Shown here piece after piece: positions 20,113 to 29,535 of a DNA stretch of 64,000 nucleotides (position 1 is the first letter of the stretch; each line of letters starts with the position of its first letter). The stretch comes from CAWGYT01 sp963826795. Lineage in GTDB: Bacteria; Planctomycetota; Planctomycetia; Pirellulales; Pirellulaceae. The notes below the pieces were generated by a model. The model was given only the letters and a program-made list of their open reading frames with translations. It had not been told where the DNA came from and searched no databases. The DNA lies in contig CAWGYT010000009.1 of NCBI GenBank assembly GCA_963826795.1, forward strand, positions 372,001 through 436,000. Reading direction: 5' to 3'. Position numbers and translations under genes: made by a program.

Positions 20113-20244
20113 GTGCTTTTTGTCACAGCTTGATTTTGGGGTGCCTGGGGTCGAACGAAGTGAGCCCCCAGACCGCAATTTTCCGGGGGCTCACTTCGTT
20201 CGACCCCGGCCACCCAACCCTCAATTTCAGCTGTGACAAAGCAC
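20113..20244. repeat. 132-bp imperfect palindrome (MITE-like)
   Basis: The two ends are inverted copies: gtgctttttgtcacagcttg on the left, and on the right the reverse complement gtgctttgtcacagctgaaa. The inner arms gggtcgaacgaagtgagccc(cc) and ggggggctcacttcgttcga(ccc) pair perfectly over 22 bp around a 15-base loop. Overall arms are about 58 bases. No coding capacity. A half-site (agctgtgacacagcactag) recurs at 59099-59117. Confidence 0.8.
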
Positions 20245-20375
20245 TAGTTCGCTCCAGACTACGTGCGTAGTTGATCTATCGCTTGGTCGTCTCGAAAGAC
20301 GAATGCCTCATCAACTACCGCAGCACTTGGCTGGAGGACCGTTTCGCATTGTGGGTGGCGAAAATACGAGGCAGA

Positions 20376-20744
20376 TCATGGAAGCCGTAGACGCGGCAAT
20401 CGGTGTTGGCTGCTCCGCCGATGTGTAATCTCTCGGCAGTTAAACAGGGTGTCACTCGACATGACCGTCGCACCGACGAGCGCAGCGGCGCCCCCGTAGA
20501 AGAGCCAGTTTCGACCGATCACCGACTCCGTGCCGACAAAAGGGTTTCCGACCGAGCGGTACGCCGAGAAGAGCGAGATGGTCGTCCGCACCAGGACGGG
20601 TGCCGCAAACCACATGGGCGAAAGAAACGCCACAGCAAGGCCCGCGCAAGTAATTGTCTCCAAGAATAAGAGCGAAACACACCGGGCTCGACCGTGTGCC
20701 ATCTCAACGCGAATTGCGGGGACTCCGCCAGTGCAGCCAGTCAA
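20376..20744 (-). CDS. Possible membrane protein, unassigned, probably partial
   Basis: A hydrophobic frame of 122 residues with an alternative TTG start. Hydrophobic segments are VSLLFLETITCAGLAVAFLS, FAAPVLVRTTISLFSAY and WLFYGGAAALVGATVMSS, so two or three membrane spans are possible. The frame stays open for about 90 bases further upstream with similar composition, but there is no convincing start or ribosome-binding site. The tail (HRRSSQHRLPRLRLP) looks non-native. It may be a remnant of a small integral membrane gene; no family was recognised. The rest of 19896-20785 shows no gene except the palindrome at 20113. Confidence 0.3.
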   Translation of the reverse strand: MTGCTGGVPAIRVEMAHGRARCVSLLFLETITCAGLAVAFLSPMWFAAPVLVRTTISLFSAYRSVGNPFVGTESVIGRNWLFYGGAAALVGATVMSSDTLFNCREITHRRSSQHRLPRLRLP

Positions 20745-20785
20745 CGCCAGAACGCATCCCCTGAAGATCGATCCTAGCGATTGCC

Positions 20786-21227
20786 ATGTCGGAAAGTTTC
20801 GTTCTTCACTTCCTGAGACGTCCCGGTGGACGTTTCGGAAAAGCAGAGACCAGCGGAAACAGGCTGGGCGACGAATTGATATACGACGCCCGCGGCTTCC
20901 GGATCTTCGTGGCCGCGAGTGTTGGAGTCGAATCCATCGGCTGCTGGGGCGCCGGTCAACTCGATGATCGCGCCCGAGCGTCTACGGGGCGGACCGACAA
21001 AGGATTCCGCATGCGTGCCACACCGGACGAAGTGCTCAAGACCTACGGCCTACGGCGAAGCTGATCGCCGCGTCGGAACGGCCGACGATTTCCCTAACGG
21101 CCGATGGAATTATCTGTAGGACGGCCTGATGTTCGGGTTCTTCGACAACCGCCTGTCTCCCCTCGAAGTGCTCGGCCCGCAACGACGCCCGAATAGCCAG
21201 GGAGTGCTCGCCATTCCAATTCGCTAG
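20786..21227 (+). pseudogene. Decayed conserved hypothetical gene with 7-bp duplication and internal stop
   Basis: The first part reads DELIYDARGFRIFVAASVG...RMRATPDEVLKTYG. The sequence ctacggc is then directly duplicated (21043-21056), shifting the frame. One copy fewer gives KTYGEADRRVGTADDFPNG..., which meets TAG at 21117 and continues in the same frame as DGLMFGFFDNRLSPLEVLGP to TAG at 21225. The coding flavour is consistent across all three parts, so this is a broken gene. ATG 20786 is the first start, though the original may have begun further upstream. Family unknown. Confidence 0.55.
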
Positions 21228-21307
21228 AAAAAAACTTTCCTCCCGTGCAAGAAACCAGCTCGACCTGTGTCTAATAGGTATCGAGCACGAAACCAACGGG
21301 AAATTCG

Positions 21308-21910
21308 ATGGTCCCCAGTCCCCCAGAAACCCGCGCCAGCTTGATCCTTCGGCTGCCGAATGCGGCCGACGTGGCGGCGTGGGATGAACTGGTGGCGATT
21401 TACGAGCCGCTGGTGTTTCGGTTGGCGGTGCGGCAGGGGCTGCAACCGGCCGATGCCGACGACCTGGCGCAGGAGGTGTTCGCGGCGATCGCCCGGTCGG
21501 TGTCGCAATGGCTGGATCGGCCGGATCGGGGCTCGTTTCGAGCGTGGCTGCTGCGGATTGCCCGCAACACGGCGGTGAATTTTCTGACTCGCCGCTTGCA
21601 TCGGCCCCTGGCGACCGGCGGCGAGGAAGCCGCGGAGATGCTGGCCGACGTGCCCGCGGCAGGATCGGACCTGTCGGGCGAGTTCGATCTGGAATACCGC
21701 CGCGAAGTGTTTGCCTGGGCGGCCGGGCAAGTTCGTGAGTCGGTCGCCGATTCGACCTGGCAGGCATTCTGGCTGACGCATGTCGAGGGACTGGCGATTG
21801 GGGACGCAGCCCGGCAACTCGGCGTGAGCGTCGGCAACGTCTACGTCGCCCGTAGTCGCGTGATGAACCGGTTACAGGAACTGGTGAAGCAATACGAGGT
21901 GGTGGAATGA
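21308..21910 (+). CDS. ECF-type RNA polymerase sigma factor
   Basis: 200 residues. Region 2 spans about 22-105 (AWDELVAIYEPLVFRLAVRQ, DADDLAQEVFAAIARSV, GSFRAWLLRIARNTAVNFL). Region 4 spans about 140-195 (STWQAFWLTHVEGLAIGDAA, then ARQLGVSVGNVYVARSRVMNRLQEL), with the helix-turn-helix that binds the -35 element. The stop codon overlaps the start of the kinase gene by 4 bases (ATGA), so the two are translationally coupled. This sigma plus Ser/Thr kinase pairing is a known planctomycete arrangement. The intervening sequence upstream (21228-21307) contains tgtgtctaataggtatcgag about 25 bases before the start; that may be its own promoter but I have no second copy to test it. Confidence 0.92.
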   Translation: MVPSPPETRASLILRLPNAADVAAWDELVAIYEPLVFRLAVRQGLQPADADDLAQEVFAAIARSVSQWLDRPDRGSFRAWLLRIARNTAVNFLTRRLHRPLATGGEEAAEMLADVPAAGSDLSGEFDLEYRREVFAWAAGQVRESVADSTWQAFWLTHVEGLAIGDAARQLGVSVGNVYVARSRVMNRLQELVKQYEVVE

Positions 21911-23398
21911 ATCGCGCGGAGTCCGCCTGCTGTGACGATCGTTTGCGGCTGCTGTTGCAAGCGGAGGACGACAGCCACGAATATCGTCTGGCGATGCAGC
22001 ACGTCGACGAGTGTGCTCGCTGTCAGGCGCGACTCGAGCAACTGGCCGCCGACCGGCAGGTCTGGCAGGAGGCACAGGCCGTGCTCACTGCGGAAGGTTG
22101 CGATCAGCGAGTTGCGGCCGGCGTCGAATCTCCCTGGCGACCGTCGCGATGGAACCGGCGACCGACGGCTTGGACCGAGTCGATGGCTCGACAGCTTCTC
22201 GCGCCGCCGTCGCATCCGGAAATGCTGGGCCGCATCGGACGTTATGAAGTCGAGCGGCTGATTGGCGCGGGCGGCATGGGGGTCGTCTTCAAGGCCTTCG
22301 ATACGGAGCTGAATCGGCCGGTCGCCGTAAAAGTGCTTGCACCTTACCTGGCCGGCAGCGGCGCGGCTCGGAAACGGTTTTCCCGCGAAGCCCGTGCGGC
22401 GGCAGCCGTGGTACATGAGCATGTCGTGGCCATTCACAACGTCGAGACCGACGGCGAGTCGCCGTTTCTGGTGATGCAGTATGTCGCGGGCGAGTCGTTG
22501 CAGCAACGGTTGGACCGCGAAGGACCGTTGGAGCTGTGTGAAATCCTGCGCATCGCGTTGCAGACAGCGGCCGGGTTGGCGGCGGCTCATGCTCAGGGTC
22601 TGGTTCATCGCGACGTCAAACCGTCGAACGTACTGCTGGAACAGGGCATCGAACGCGCACTGCTGACCGACTTCGGCCTGGCCCGAGCCAGCGATGACGC
22701 CAGCCTGACACACACCGGTTATCACCCGGGTACGCCCCAGTACATGTCGCCCGAACAAGCCCGCGGTGAATCCGTCGATGCCCGCAGCGATCTGTTCAGC
22801 CTGGGCAGCGTGATCTACGCGATGTGTACCGGCCGCCCGCCGTTTCGCGCGGAAACCAGCTACGGCATCCTCCGGCGGATCACCGACAACGAACCGCGTG
22901 CGATCCGCGAGATCAACCCGGCGATTCCCGAGTGGCTGGACGACGTTGTCGCGAGGTTGCACGCCAAGTCGCCCAGCGATCGCTTCGATTCGGCTGAAGA
23001 CGTTCATCAACTGCTGGAACAATGCCTCGCTCATGTCCAGCAGCCAACGACCGTCCCCTTGCCAGCGAGTTGTCGGACAGTCGCCTTTTCGCAAAACGCA
23101 AGACGACGATGCACGATTCGCACGCCCAGCATTAATGGCGCTGACGTCCGTTGCGGTCATCAGCCTCCTCGTTGCCGGCTCTCACTTCTTCACCGGCGAA
23201 AGCAACCGGCCAGAACACGCCGCGCCGAGCGATCCGCCAACCCCGACCGCTTCGAGCGGCCAAGCCAACGAGCCCGACCCGGCCACCGTCTGGGACGCCA
23301 CCGCCAACGACATCGAAACCTATCGTGGAGCCATCACTCCGTTTGAAATACGTTCCCGACGATTTTGGGACGCGACGCCCTCATCGAAACAGGAATAA
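21907..23398 (+). CDS. Ser/Thr protein kinase with N-terminal zinc-binding (ZAS-like) motif, one frameshift
   Basis: The N-terminus has H32-x3-C36-x2-C39, as in zinc-binding anti-sigma domains. The kinase domain has glycine loop IGAGGMGVV (119-127), lysine VAVK (K142), HRDVKPSN (234-241), DFG (255-257) and GTPQYMSPEQARG. The frame then changes at a TTTT run (23086-23089). With one T fewer the protein continues TVAFRKTQDDDARFARPALM into a membrane helix (LTSVAVISLLVAGSHFF) and a Pro/Ser-rich outer segment ending at TAA 23398. Without correction the protein ends early, at 23346, with no helix. It overlaps the sigma gene by 4 bases and is followed after 5 bases by the next gene. The predicted job is sensing outside and phosphorylating or sequestering the partner sigma inside; that is inference. 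Confidence 0.88.
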
Positions 23399-23403
23399 AC
23401 GCC

Positions 23404-26394
23404 ATGTCCAAGTTGGCCCTCTCCATGAAATTCGCGTGTCTGTTCGTGATGGTTGCTGTTGTGCGTGGTGACGAACCGGCGGCTGTTACGGGGGAGTCGA
23501 CGTCCGGCGATGCGCCATCGTCGGCAACTGCTCCTGCAGATCCCGCGCTCTCGCAGCCCCTTGCGGGTCCTGTCGACGCAGGCGGTTTGGGCGGGGGACT
23601 CGGCGGCGGTGGTTTCGGCTATGGCTTCGGCTTCGGCGGCGCTGGCCTCGGCGGCGCCGGCAGCGTTGCGATGGGGCTACCGGCCAGCGCCATTCCGGGC
23701 CGCAAGTGGGTGGCCGGGGCCAAGGTCATCGTCGCATTTTCGGACGATGGGCAACAGGTCTTCGCTTACAGCGAACAACAACCTCGTTGGGCGTCTCAGG
23801 AACTGAAACCGGTTTCGGGAGCCGTGGCGGTGCCGGTTGTGGGTGATGATTCGCTGGCTGTTCGCCATGGAAATTATTGTTACGCCTACAGTACAACGCT
23901 GGGCACGTGGGACGTTTTGAAGCTTCCTCCCGGCGAAGTGGCAATTCCCGCGGTAAGTGAGGAGGGCATCGGTGTTCATTCCGCGAGCCAGGGAGACTTT
24001 GTCTTCAAGAATTCCTGGGGGAAATGGTTTTCCGCGGATGAAATCAAGGCGGGCGGCGTTGCGGAGCACCTGCGGGCACAACGTAGCGCGGCCGCGGCCA
24101 GCCAGCCTGACGACAAGACCGCGCAGGAGTTTGTCGTCTTCTATTTGAAAAACGTCGAAGCCGCCGAAGCCGCCCGTATCGTGCGACAATTTTTCGGCGG
24201 CAAAGTGAACCCGGCGGTTGAAACGCGTACCAATTCGCTGATCGTTGCCAGTGACGATCCATTGACTGTCAATCGAGTCAGGGAGCTGCTCCAAGCCATC
24301 GAATTGCCAGCAGCGAACAAATTCGCTTTGCCACAGCCGGCGCAATCGGTCGACGACCTCCGCCAGCTCTATAACGAGCTCGAACAGCGGACGCGGGAAC
24401 TGGCGGCGCGGCTGCGTGATCCTTTGCCCAATCCTGCCACGGGCGACCGTCTCAACGACGAACTGCGTGACACCGTGAAGCAGGCGTTCGAAGCACGGCA
24501 GAAGCTACAACGCGCCGAACTCGCGGAATTCTCCCAGCGGCTGAGAGGTATCCAGCAATCGATCGAAATGCGGGACCGCATCAGCCAGCAGATCATCGAT
24601 CGCCGCGTGCAAGAACTGCTTGACCCGAATCTAAAATGGAATGCCGCCGCAATCGTCGGTGACAACCAGGCTCCTCCTGTTCGTGACGACGACCACGTCA
24701 CGCCCGGAAACCTGCCACAGTCCAATCCTCCAGCCGGCCAGCCATCGAGTCACCACGCTGCAGGAAAGCCGCTCAATTCGGTCGTTCGAATCGCGTTCGA
24801 TAAACACCAACTCGGGAAGATCGACTGGCTCGCCGGGCCCGGAAGCTTGACCGTCGATGGATTCGGCAAAGGCCACATCGTCACACCGATCGGTTCGACG
24901 ACAAGTCTCCGCTTGACGGATCTCCCCGGCAGGGACAACGCCGCGATGTTCGTTAGCCTGCAAATCGTGGCCCTTCCGTCGAACGAAGATTCACACAAGG
25001 GAAGCCTGAATCCCGCCGAGCTTCTGGCACATAACGCCATCCCGCTTCAAATCACGGACGAAGATCGCGATCGGGTTCTCAGCGGCGAGTTCGTTACCAA
25101 ATGGATCTATCTTCCGCACGACTTAAGCACCGCTGACGAGTCGCTCTTCAGTACCATGGATAGCTCACCGTCGGAACCAGGCTCCACTCAGATTGACGAA
25201 GTGGAGAAGCTCGGTGTCGTGGTGGCCATCCTGCGGTTATCGAGTCGCCCTGTGCCGCCGGAAGTCGTGCCTCCGACGAGCCGACCGCACGACGTTTCGC
25301 CTCGAATTAGCATTCAAACACTTCCGGACGAGTTTGTGTGTTGGGAACTGTTCGGGGCGAAGTTTCGGAAAGTCGTCGATGAGCTGGCGGAGTATCCATT
25401 CCACCCCGCTGGATTGCAGATCGTGGAATTACGCCCAAGCGGCCCCGCGCAAAATGCTGGGCTACGCGCCGGCGATATCGTCGTCATCATCGACATTCGA
25501 TCCGTTGGTGAAATTAGTCACGTGAAATCTGCCTTGCAAGCATGGCAAGACTCTGGCGGGGAACGTGCTCGGCAGGTCACTTTCGTCCGAGGCAAGGAGA
25601 CTCGTCGCGCGTTCGTCGACTGGCTGGAGACCCCAACGACATCACCACCGGTGCCCGAAAAGCCGCCCTTCGAGGCCGATGCGCAGAGGCGTTTGGACTA
25701 CGAACTTGATCTGACATTGGAAGTACGGAAAACGCTTGTGCAGGAACTTGAGGAATTGGAATCGGCTAATCCCGATACGGCTGACGACGGCGAGCACGAA
25801 GATCAGACAGCCGAGGCCGTCGCAAAGGCGCGGAAGAGAGCCCAAGTAATTGACGCGGTAAAGAGCAAGCTGGAGGAGGTTGAAGACCGACTTCGAGTTC
25901 TGACCACGCAGCGGGCCATTTCGCAGAAACCGAATGCCGTTCCACCGGACAACATGACGGACTCCGAACAATCGCAAATCCAAAAGGCCACGGAGCTGCG
26001 CAACACGATCGCCAAGCTTGTCGCTGACGTTGCCGCAGGCGAGGCAATCATCAAACAAAACCCGCGGCACGACGACATCGGCGGAATCACCAGACGGCTG
26101 GAAACGCTTCGCCGGAATCTTCAGGTTCATCGCGACGAACTCGCCGTACGGATTAGACTGCTGGAACTGCATCTGATTGAAGTCCAGTCGGCTACCGAGT
26201 TGGCTGGCAGAAATCTTGATCGAATGAAACAAGCCAACAAGGCGGTGCCATCGACGTTCAGCGAAGACACCTTCGACAAAGCGAACCGAGAATACGAAGC
26301 AGCCGTGTTGCGAGTTCAGCGTGTCAGCGCGTTGTTGGACCTGTACCGCAAAATCGATCCGCCCAACGAACGAAATGGCGAAACCTCTCGCTAA
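23404..26394 (+). CDS. Large exported protein with secretin-N-like, PDZ and coiled-coil segments
   Basis: 996 residues from ATG 23404, chosen for the signal peptide (KLALSMKFACLFVMVAVVRG) and the 5-base gap from the kinase stop. Segments in order: a Gly-rich stretch (~60-100, GGLGGGLGGGGFGYGFGFGG); a beta domain; a secretin_N/NolW-like domain (~260-320, FVVFYLKNVEAAEAARIVRQ, then NSLIVASDDPLTVNRVRELL); a coiled coil (~335-410); a second beta domain; a PDZ-like domain (~680-770, GPAQNAGLRAGDIVVIIDIR); and a long C-terminal coiled coil (~790-990). It is third in an operon after the sigma and kinase genes, so it may be their target or sensor. The secretin-N/PDZ combination suggests an envelope scaffold role, which is inferred; no enzyme motif is visible. 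Confidence 0.85.
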   Translation: MSKLALSMKFACLFVMVAVVRGDEPAAVTGESTSGDAPSSATAPADPALSQPLAGPVDAGGLGGGLGGGGFGYGFGFGGAGLGGAGSVAMGLPASAIPGRKWVAGAKVIVAFSDDGQQVFAYSEQQPRWASQELKPVSGAVAVPVVGDDSLAVRHGNYCYAYSTTLGTWDVLKLPPGEVAIPAVSEEGIGVHSASQGDFVFKNSWGKWFSADEIKAGGVAEHLRAQRSAAAASQPDDKTAQEFVVFYLKNVEAAEAARIVRQFFGGKVNPAVETRTNSLIVASDDPLTVNRVRELLQAIELPAANKFALPQPAQSVDDLRQLYNELEQRTRELAARLRDPLPNPATGDRLNDELRDTVKQAFEARQKLQRAELAEFSQRLRGIQQSIEMRDRISQQIIDRRVQELLDPNLKWNAAAIVGDNQAPPVRDDDHVTPGNLPQSNPPAGQPSSHHAAGKPLNSVVRIAFDKHQLGKIDWLAGPGSLTVDGFGKGHIVTPIGSTTSLRLTDLPGRDNAAMFVSLQIVALPSNEDSHKGSLNPAELLAHNAIPLQITDEDRDRVLSGEFVTKWIYLPHDLSTADESLFSTMDSSPSEPGSTQIDEVEKLGVVVAILRLSSRPVPPEVVPPTSRPHDVSPRISIQTLPDEFVCWELFGAKFRKVVDELAEYPFHPAGLQIVELRPSGPAQNAGLRAGDIVVIIDIRSVGEISHVKSALQAWQDSGGERARQVTFVRGKETRRAFVDWLETPTTSPPVPEKPPFEADAQRRLDYELDLTLEVRKTLVQELEELESANPDTADDGEHEDQTAEAVAKARKRAQVIDAVKSKLEEVEDRLRVLTTQRAISQKPNAVPPDNMTDSEQSQIQKATELRNTIAKLVADVAAGEAIIKQNPRHDDIGGITRRLETLRRNLQVHRDELAVRIRLLELHLIEVQSATELAGRNLDRMKQANKAVPSTFSEDTFDKANREYEAAVLRVQRVSALLDLYRKIDPPNERNGETSR

Positions 26395-26495
26395 ATGCTC
26401 TTGCCGAAGCGTAGGCGTTCGCCAGGATCGATGGCGAACACTTTCGCGACCGTCCCGCGGTGGCGACTCCAAGCTGCGAATTTGGAGGGGGGATC

Positions 26496-26885
26496 GTGGC
26501 CAAGGCGCGAGGATACCAGCGGACAGAAGTTGAGCTGCCAATCTTGAGAATCCTCTGGGATCTTGATCCGAGTCCCGTGCGGAAAATTCATGCGCGCTTG
26601 AGCGCGGAACAGGGCACCAACCCTTCGACGACGGTGAAGATGCTGTCGGTCATGTTGGCAAAGGACTTGGCCCGGCGCGATGAACAGGCGTCGCCCCCGA
26701 TCTATCGGCCCAAGCTGACTCGCGAAGCAGCGGGCAAGCGATGGCTGAGCGATTCGATCGAGATGGTCTACGACGGGGCGGCGATGAGCCCGGCGCTGCA
26801 GACGCTCTCTTCGGTCCCGGCCACAAGAGAAAGACTCGATGAAGTCCGCCGAAGGCTCGATCAATTCGAGGGGAAACAGTCATGA
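26496..26885 (+). CDS. BlaI/MecI/CopY-family transcriptional repressor
   Basis: 129 residues from GTG 26496, chosen because GGAGGGG lies 6 bases upstream; an upstream ATG at 26460 lacks a site. The winged helix is YQRTEVELPILRILWDLDPS, VRKIHARLSAEQGTNPSTTV, KMLSVMLAKDLARRDEQ, typical of BlaI/MecI proteins. Family members repress their own operon until cleaved by the membrane metalloprotease BlaR1. Here the gene overlaps the next one by 4 bases (ATGA), the standard blaI-blaR1 layout, but the partner is defective. Confidence 0.9.
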   Translation: MAKARGYQRTEVELPILRILWDLDPSPVRKIHARLSAEQGTNPSTTVKMLSVMLAKDLARRDEQASPPIYRPKLTREAAGKRWLSDSIEMVYDGAAMSPALQTLSSVPATRERLDEVRRRLDQFEGKQS

Positions 26886-27198
26886 ATACGTTTCCCGTTT
26901 CACCGAGGATCGTCGAGCGGGTGGAGCGGGTGCTGGCGCATCCGGTGTGGCAGTTCGCGGCGCTGGCGCTGCTGGCGGGAGTCATCGTCCAGGCCATGCG
27001 GAACCGATCGCAAATGAGCGGTACAACCTGCTGGTGGTTGGGTTAGCGTTCTCGGCTGTCGTGCCAGCGATCACGTGGATGGTCTTGCCCGACGAGGTTC
27101 CGAACCAAACGGTCAGGCAAACGCCAGTCCCGGAACATGTGCCGCAAGTTGCCTCGCCTCCGCGGGAACTTTCCGATCCAGCCATCGCCTTCTCGTGA
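26882..27198 (+). pseudogene. Truncated, frameshifted BlaR1/M56-type membrane protein
   Basis: It starts at ATG 26882, overlapping the BlaI stop. The N-terminus PVWQFAALALLAGVIVQAM is an M56-type first membrane helix. In the frame as given the protein ends at 27046. Adding one A to the AAA run at 27012-27014 continues it as RNRSQNERYNLLVVGLAFSA into a second helix (VVPAITWMVLP) and stops at 27198. Even so it is only about 105 residues, lacks the HExxH zinc site and the sensor domain, and so cannot be a working BlaR1. What remains looks like a relic of the receptor partner. Confidence 0.65.
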
Positions 27199-27229
27199 AG
27201 CGCCGGGTGAGGGGCGACCGCGACGAGGT

Positions 27230-28549
27230 TTAACCGCGCAACGCCCAGCGGACCATCTCGGCCAACTTGGCTCCTTTCCCCTGCATCAGGATGCCAACAC
27301 GAAAGATGCGCCCGGCGGCGAACACGAATAGCAGGGTCGTCAGCAGCACGCCCACCACGCCGACCAGCGGTTGCCAGAGAGGGACACCCGGCGGAATCGC
27401 TTGACGGAGCAACATCAGCATCGGGGTGGCCGGAGGAAAAAGGGAAATCGCGAGCGAAAATGTGGAATTCGGGGAGCTCAAGACACTCGTCCAAAGAAAA
27501 AACGGCAGCATGATGAAGACCATCACGGGCATCAACATACTTTGCGATTCCTTGAGATCACTGCAGGCCGCGCCAACCGCGATAAACATCGACCCGAACA
27601 TGAGCACCGCCAAGGCCTGATACAGAACGAACCAGCAGAGCAGGTGCGTGGGAAACACGTCGGCATAGCCGAGATAGGCGAGTCCCGCGTAGGCCCCAAC
27701 GAGGTAGACCGCCGAGATGGTCAGCGACACGCCGACCGTTCCCAGCAACTTGCCCATCATCAACTGAAAAGGGGGAATCGAGCCCAGCAGGACTTCCGCG
27801 ATCCGCTGCATCTTCTCCTCAAGCACGCTTTGCACGAGGGGGCTCGCTCCCACCATGACCACCATCAGCATCAGCATCGTCATCGCAATGGGCACGCCTA
27901 TGCTGGCCGCTTGGTTCGTCCTTTCGGCCTTGTTGATCTGTCCCGACTGGTCCAGGGTGACAAGGCCGAACGATTCGAGGGGAACCCGACGCGTCGCCTG
28001 CTGCACCACGATCGGCTCAAGTCCCAAGGTCGCGAATCGCTGCCGCTGGATTTCGGCGTTGATCGTCTCCCTGAGCCAGGAACTTAGATCCGAGTAAGTC
28101 GGGTTGTTGGAATAGTATTCGATCCGCGCATCCGCCGTCGAGTTGCTCGAATCGATCACGTCGCCGGAAATGATTACAAAGGCAAACAGCTTTTCGGACC
28201 GAACCCGCTCGGAAAGCTGGAAGCGATCCTGATCCAACTGCTCGGGGCTGGATCGAACTTCCTCGACGAGGAACCGAGGCCGTTGCTGCGTGCGCGTTTC
28301 ACCATGCGTCGCAAAGATCTGCGTCTCGTTTCGCGCACGAGCTGCTTGGGCAATCGCCGGGTAGATCACACCGGTGGAGTCGACAATCGCGACGGTCCGG
28401 TCGGTCACATCGACCTTGTCCTGGAGCAGCACCTGCGCAAAGATACTCGCCCCCATCAGAACTGGCATCGCCACGAGTGTCACCACGAACGCCTTCGTCT
28501 GAACAGCCGCCCGATACTCACGAATCGCCACAACGACCGTTTTACGCAT
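27230..28549 (-). CDS. ABC-2 type exporter permease (NatB-like)
   Basis: 439 residues. One membrane helix near the N-terminus (FVVTLVAMPVLMGASIFAQV), a large extracytoplasmic domain (about 45-200), then a C-terminal bundle of helices (IGVPIAMTMLMLMVVMVGAS, GVSLTISAVYLVGAYAGLAY, CWFVLYQALAVLMFGSMFIA, MLMPVMVFIMLPFFLW, and others). EEKMQRIAEVLLGSIPPFQLMMGKLLG is the conserved ABC-2 coupling loop (quoted for the pattern EEK...EVLLGS). It lies 65 bases downstream of the ATPase gene on the same strand. NatAB systems export sodium or small compounds; the substrate here is not known. Confidence 0.92.
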   Translation of the reverse strand: MRKTVVVAIREYRAAVQTKAFVVTLVAMPVLMGASIFAQVLLQDKVDVTDRTVAIVDSTGVIYPAIAQAARARNETQIFATHGETRTQQRPRFLVEEVRSSPEQLDQDRFQLSERVRSEKLFAFVIISGDVIDSSNSTADARIEYYSNNPTYSDLSSWLRETINAEIQRQRFATLGLEPIVVQQATRRVPLESFGLVTLDQSGQINKAERTNQAASIGVPIAMTMLMLMVVMVGASPLVQSVLEEKMQRIAEVLLGSIPPFQLMMGKLLGTVGVSLTISAVYLVGAYAGLAYLGYADVFPTHLLCWFVLYQALAVLMFGSMFIAVGAACSDLKESQSMLMPVMVFIMLPFFLWTSVLSSPNSTFSLAISLFPPATPMLMLLRQAIPPGVPLWQPLVGVVGVLLTTLLFVFAAGRIFRVGILMQGKGAKLAEMVRWALRG

Positions 28550-28614
28550 CCGTTACCCCAATCGCATAAGAGCGGCCAGCTCGCCCATGACTCTCAAATG
28601 GCCGTGAACCCACA

Positions 28615-29535
28615 CTAGCTCGCGACGGCCGCCGAACGATCTCTCGACTCAGGGCCCGCAATTCTCACAAAAATATCGTGGAGCGAGGGGCGCACGATTT
28701 CGAAGTGCGCCACACGCCCACGTTCCATCAACGCCTCCAGCACTGCCTGTGTATCCGCCTCGGGACCCACCCGAAGCTCTTGACGCTGCCCGAAGTCCGT
28801 CACGCACTCGACCCCTGGCAGACCATTCAAGTCGCCGGAAGACTTTTCCAACTTCACTCGGACAATATCCTGTCCGTAGTTCCCTTGAATTTCAGCCAAG
28901 GTCCCGTCCAGGACTTTACGCCCCTGATGGATCATGAAAATAAAGTCGCAAAGCTGCTCGGCAACGTCCATATCGTGCGTCGAAAAGATGATGGTCGCGC
29001 CCTGCCGCCGGAGTTCCAGGATGGACATCCGTATTACATCCGTGTTGACCGGATCCAACCCCGAAAACGGCTCGTCCAGTATCACAAGTTCGGGTTCGGC
29101 GATCACCGCCGAAATGAATTGGATTTTTTGAGCCATACCCTTGGAAAGCGCTTCGACTTTCTTATCGGCCCAGTCGGCCAGCTCGAGCCGATCCAGCCAG
29201 CTTGCCGCGGCGGACTTCCAGTTGCGGATTCCTTTGAGTTCGGCGTAGAAGCGCAGGAGGTCTCGAACACTCATCTTTTTGTAAAGACCGCGTTCCTCAG
29301 GCAGATAGCCGATCCGATCGTGGGCCGCTCCGTAAGCGTCTTCCCCTAAGACGCGGATGTTTCCCGTGTCGGGATGAAGGATCCGCATGATCATCCGCAA
29401 GGTCGTGGTCTTGCCCGACCCGTTCGGGCCAATAAACCCGTAGATCGATCCGGGCGGAACCGACAACGAGAGCTGATCCACCGCCGCGTAGTCGCCGAAG
29501 GTCTTGGTGACGTTCTCAATCTCGACAACGTTCAT
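28615..29535 (-). CDS. ABC transporter ATP-binding protein (NatA-like)
   Basis: 306 residues from ATG 29535. The upstream open frame to 29949 is not conserved-looking, and the domain starts exactly here (NVVEIENVTKTFGDYAAVDQ). Walker A is GPNGSGKTT (37-45), the signature is LSKGMAQKI, Walker B is LVILDEPFSGLD, and the switch histidine is in STHDMDVAEQL. The C-terminal ~70 residues form the extension found in NatA-type exporters (VRPSLHDIFVRIAG). It pairs with the permease at 27230. Probably one transporter operon on the minus strand. Confidence 0.95.
   Translation of the reverse strand: MNVVEIENVTKTFGDYAAVDQLSLSVPPGSIYGFIGPNGSGKTTTLRMIMRILHPDTGNIRVLGEDAYGAAHDRIGYLPEERGLYKKMSVRDLLRFYAELKGIRNWKSAAASWLDRLELADWADKKVEALSKGMAQKIQFISAVIAEPELVILDEPFSGLDPVNTDVIRMSILELRRQGATIIFSTHDMDVAEQLCDFIFMIHQGRKVLDGTLAEIQGNYGQDIVRVKLEKSSGDLNGLPGVECVTDFGQRQELRVGPEADTQAVLEALMERGRVAHFEIVRPSLHDIFVRIAGPESRDRSAAVAS

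Noticed and set aside
22898..23398. Frame with MRSARSTRRFPSGW at the kinase end as a separate gene
   Set aside because: It is the corrected C-terminus of the kinase after the T-run shift; its N-terminal part is a shadow.
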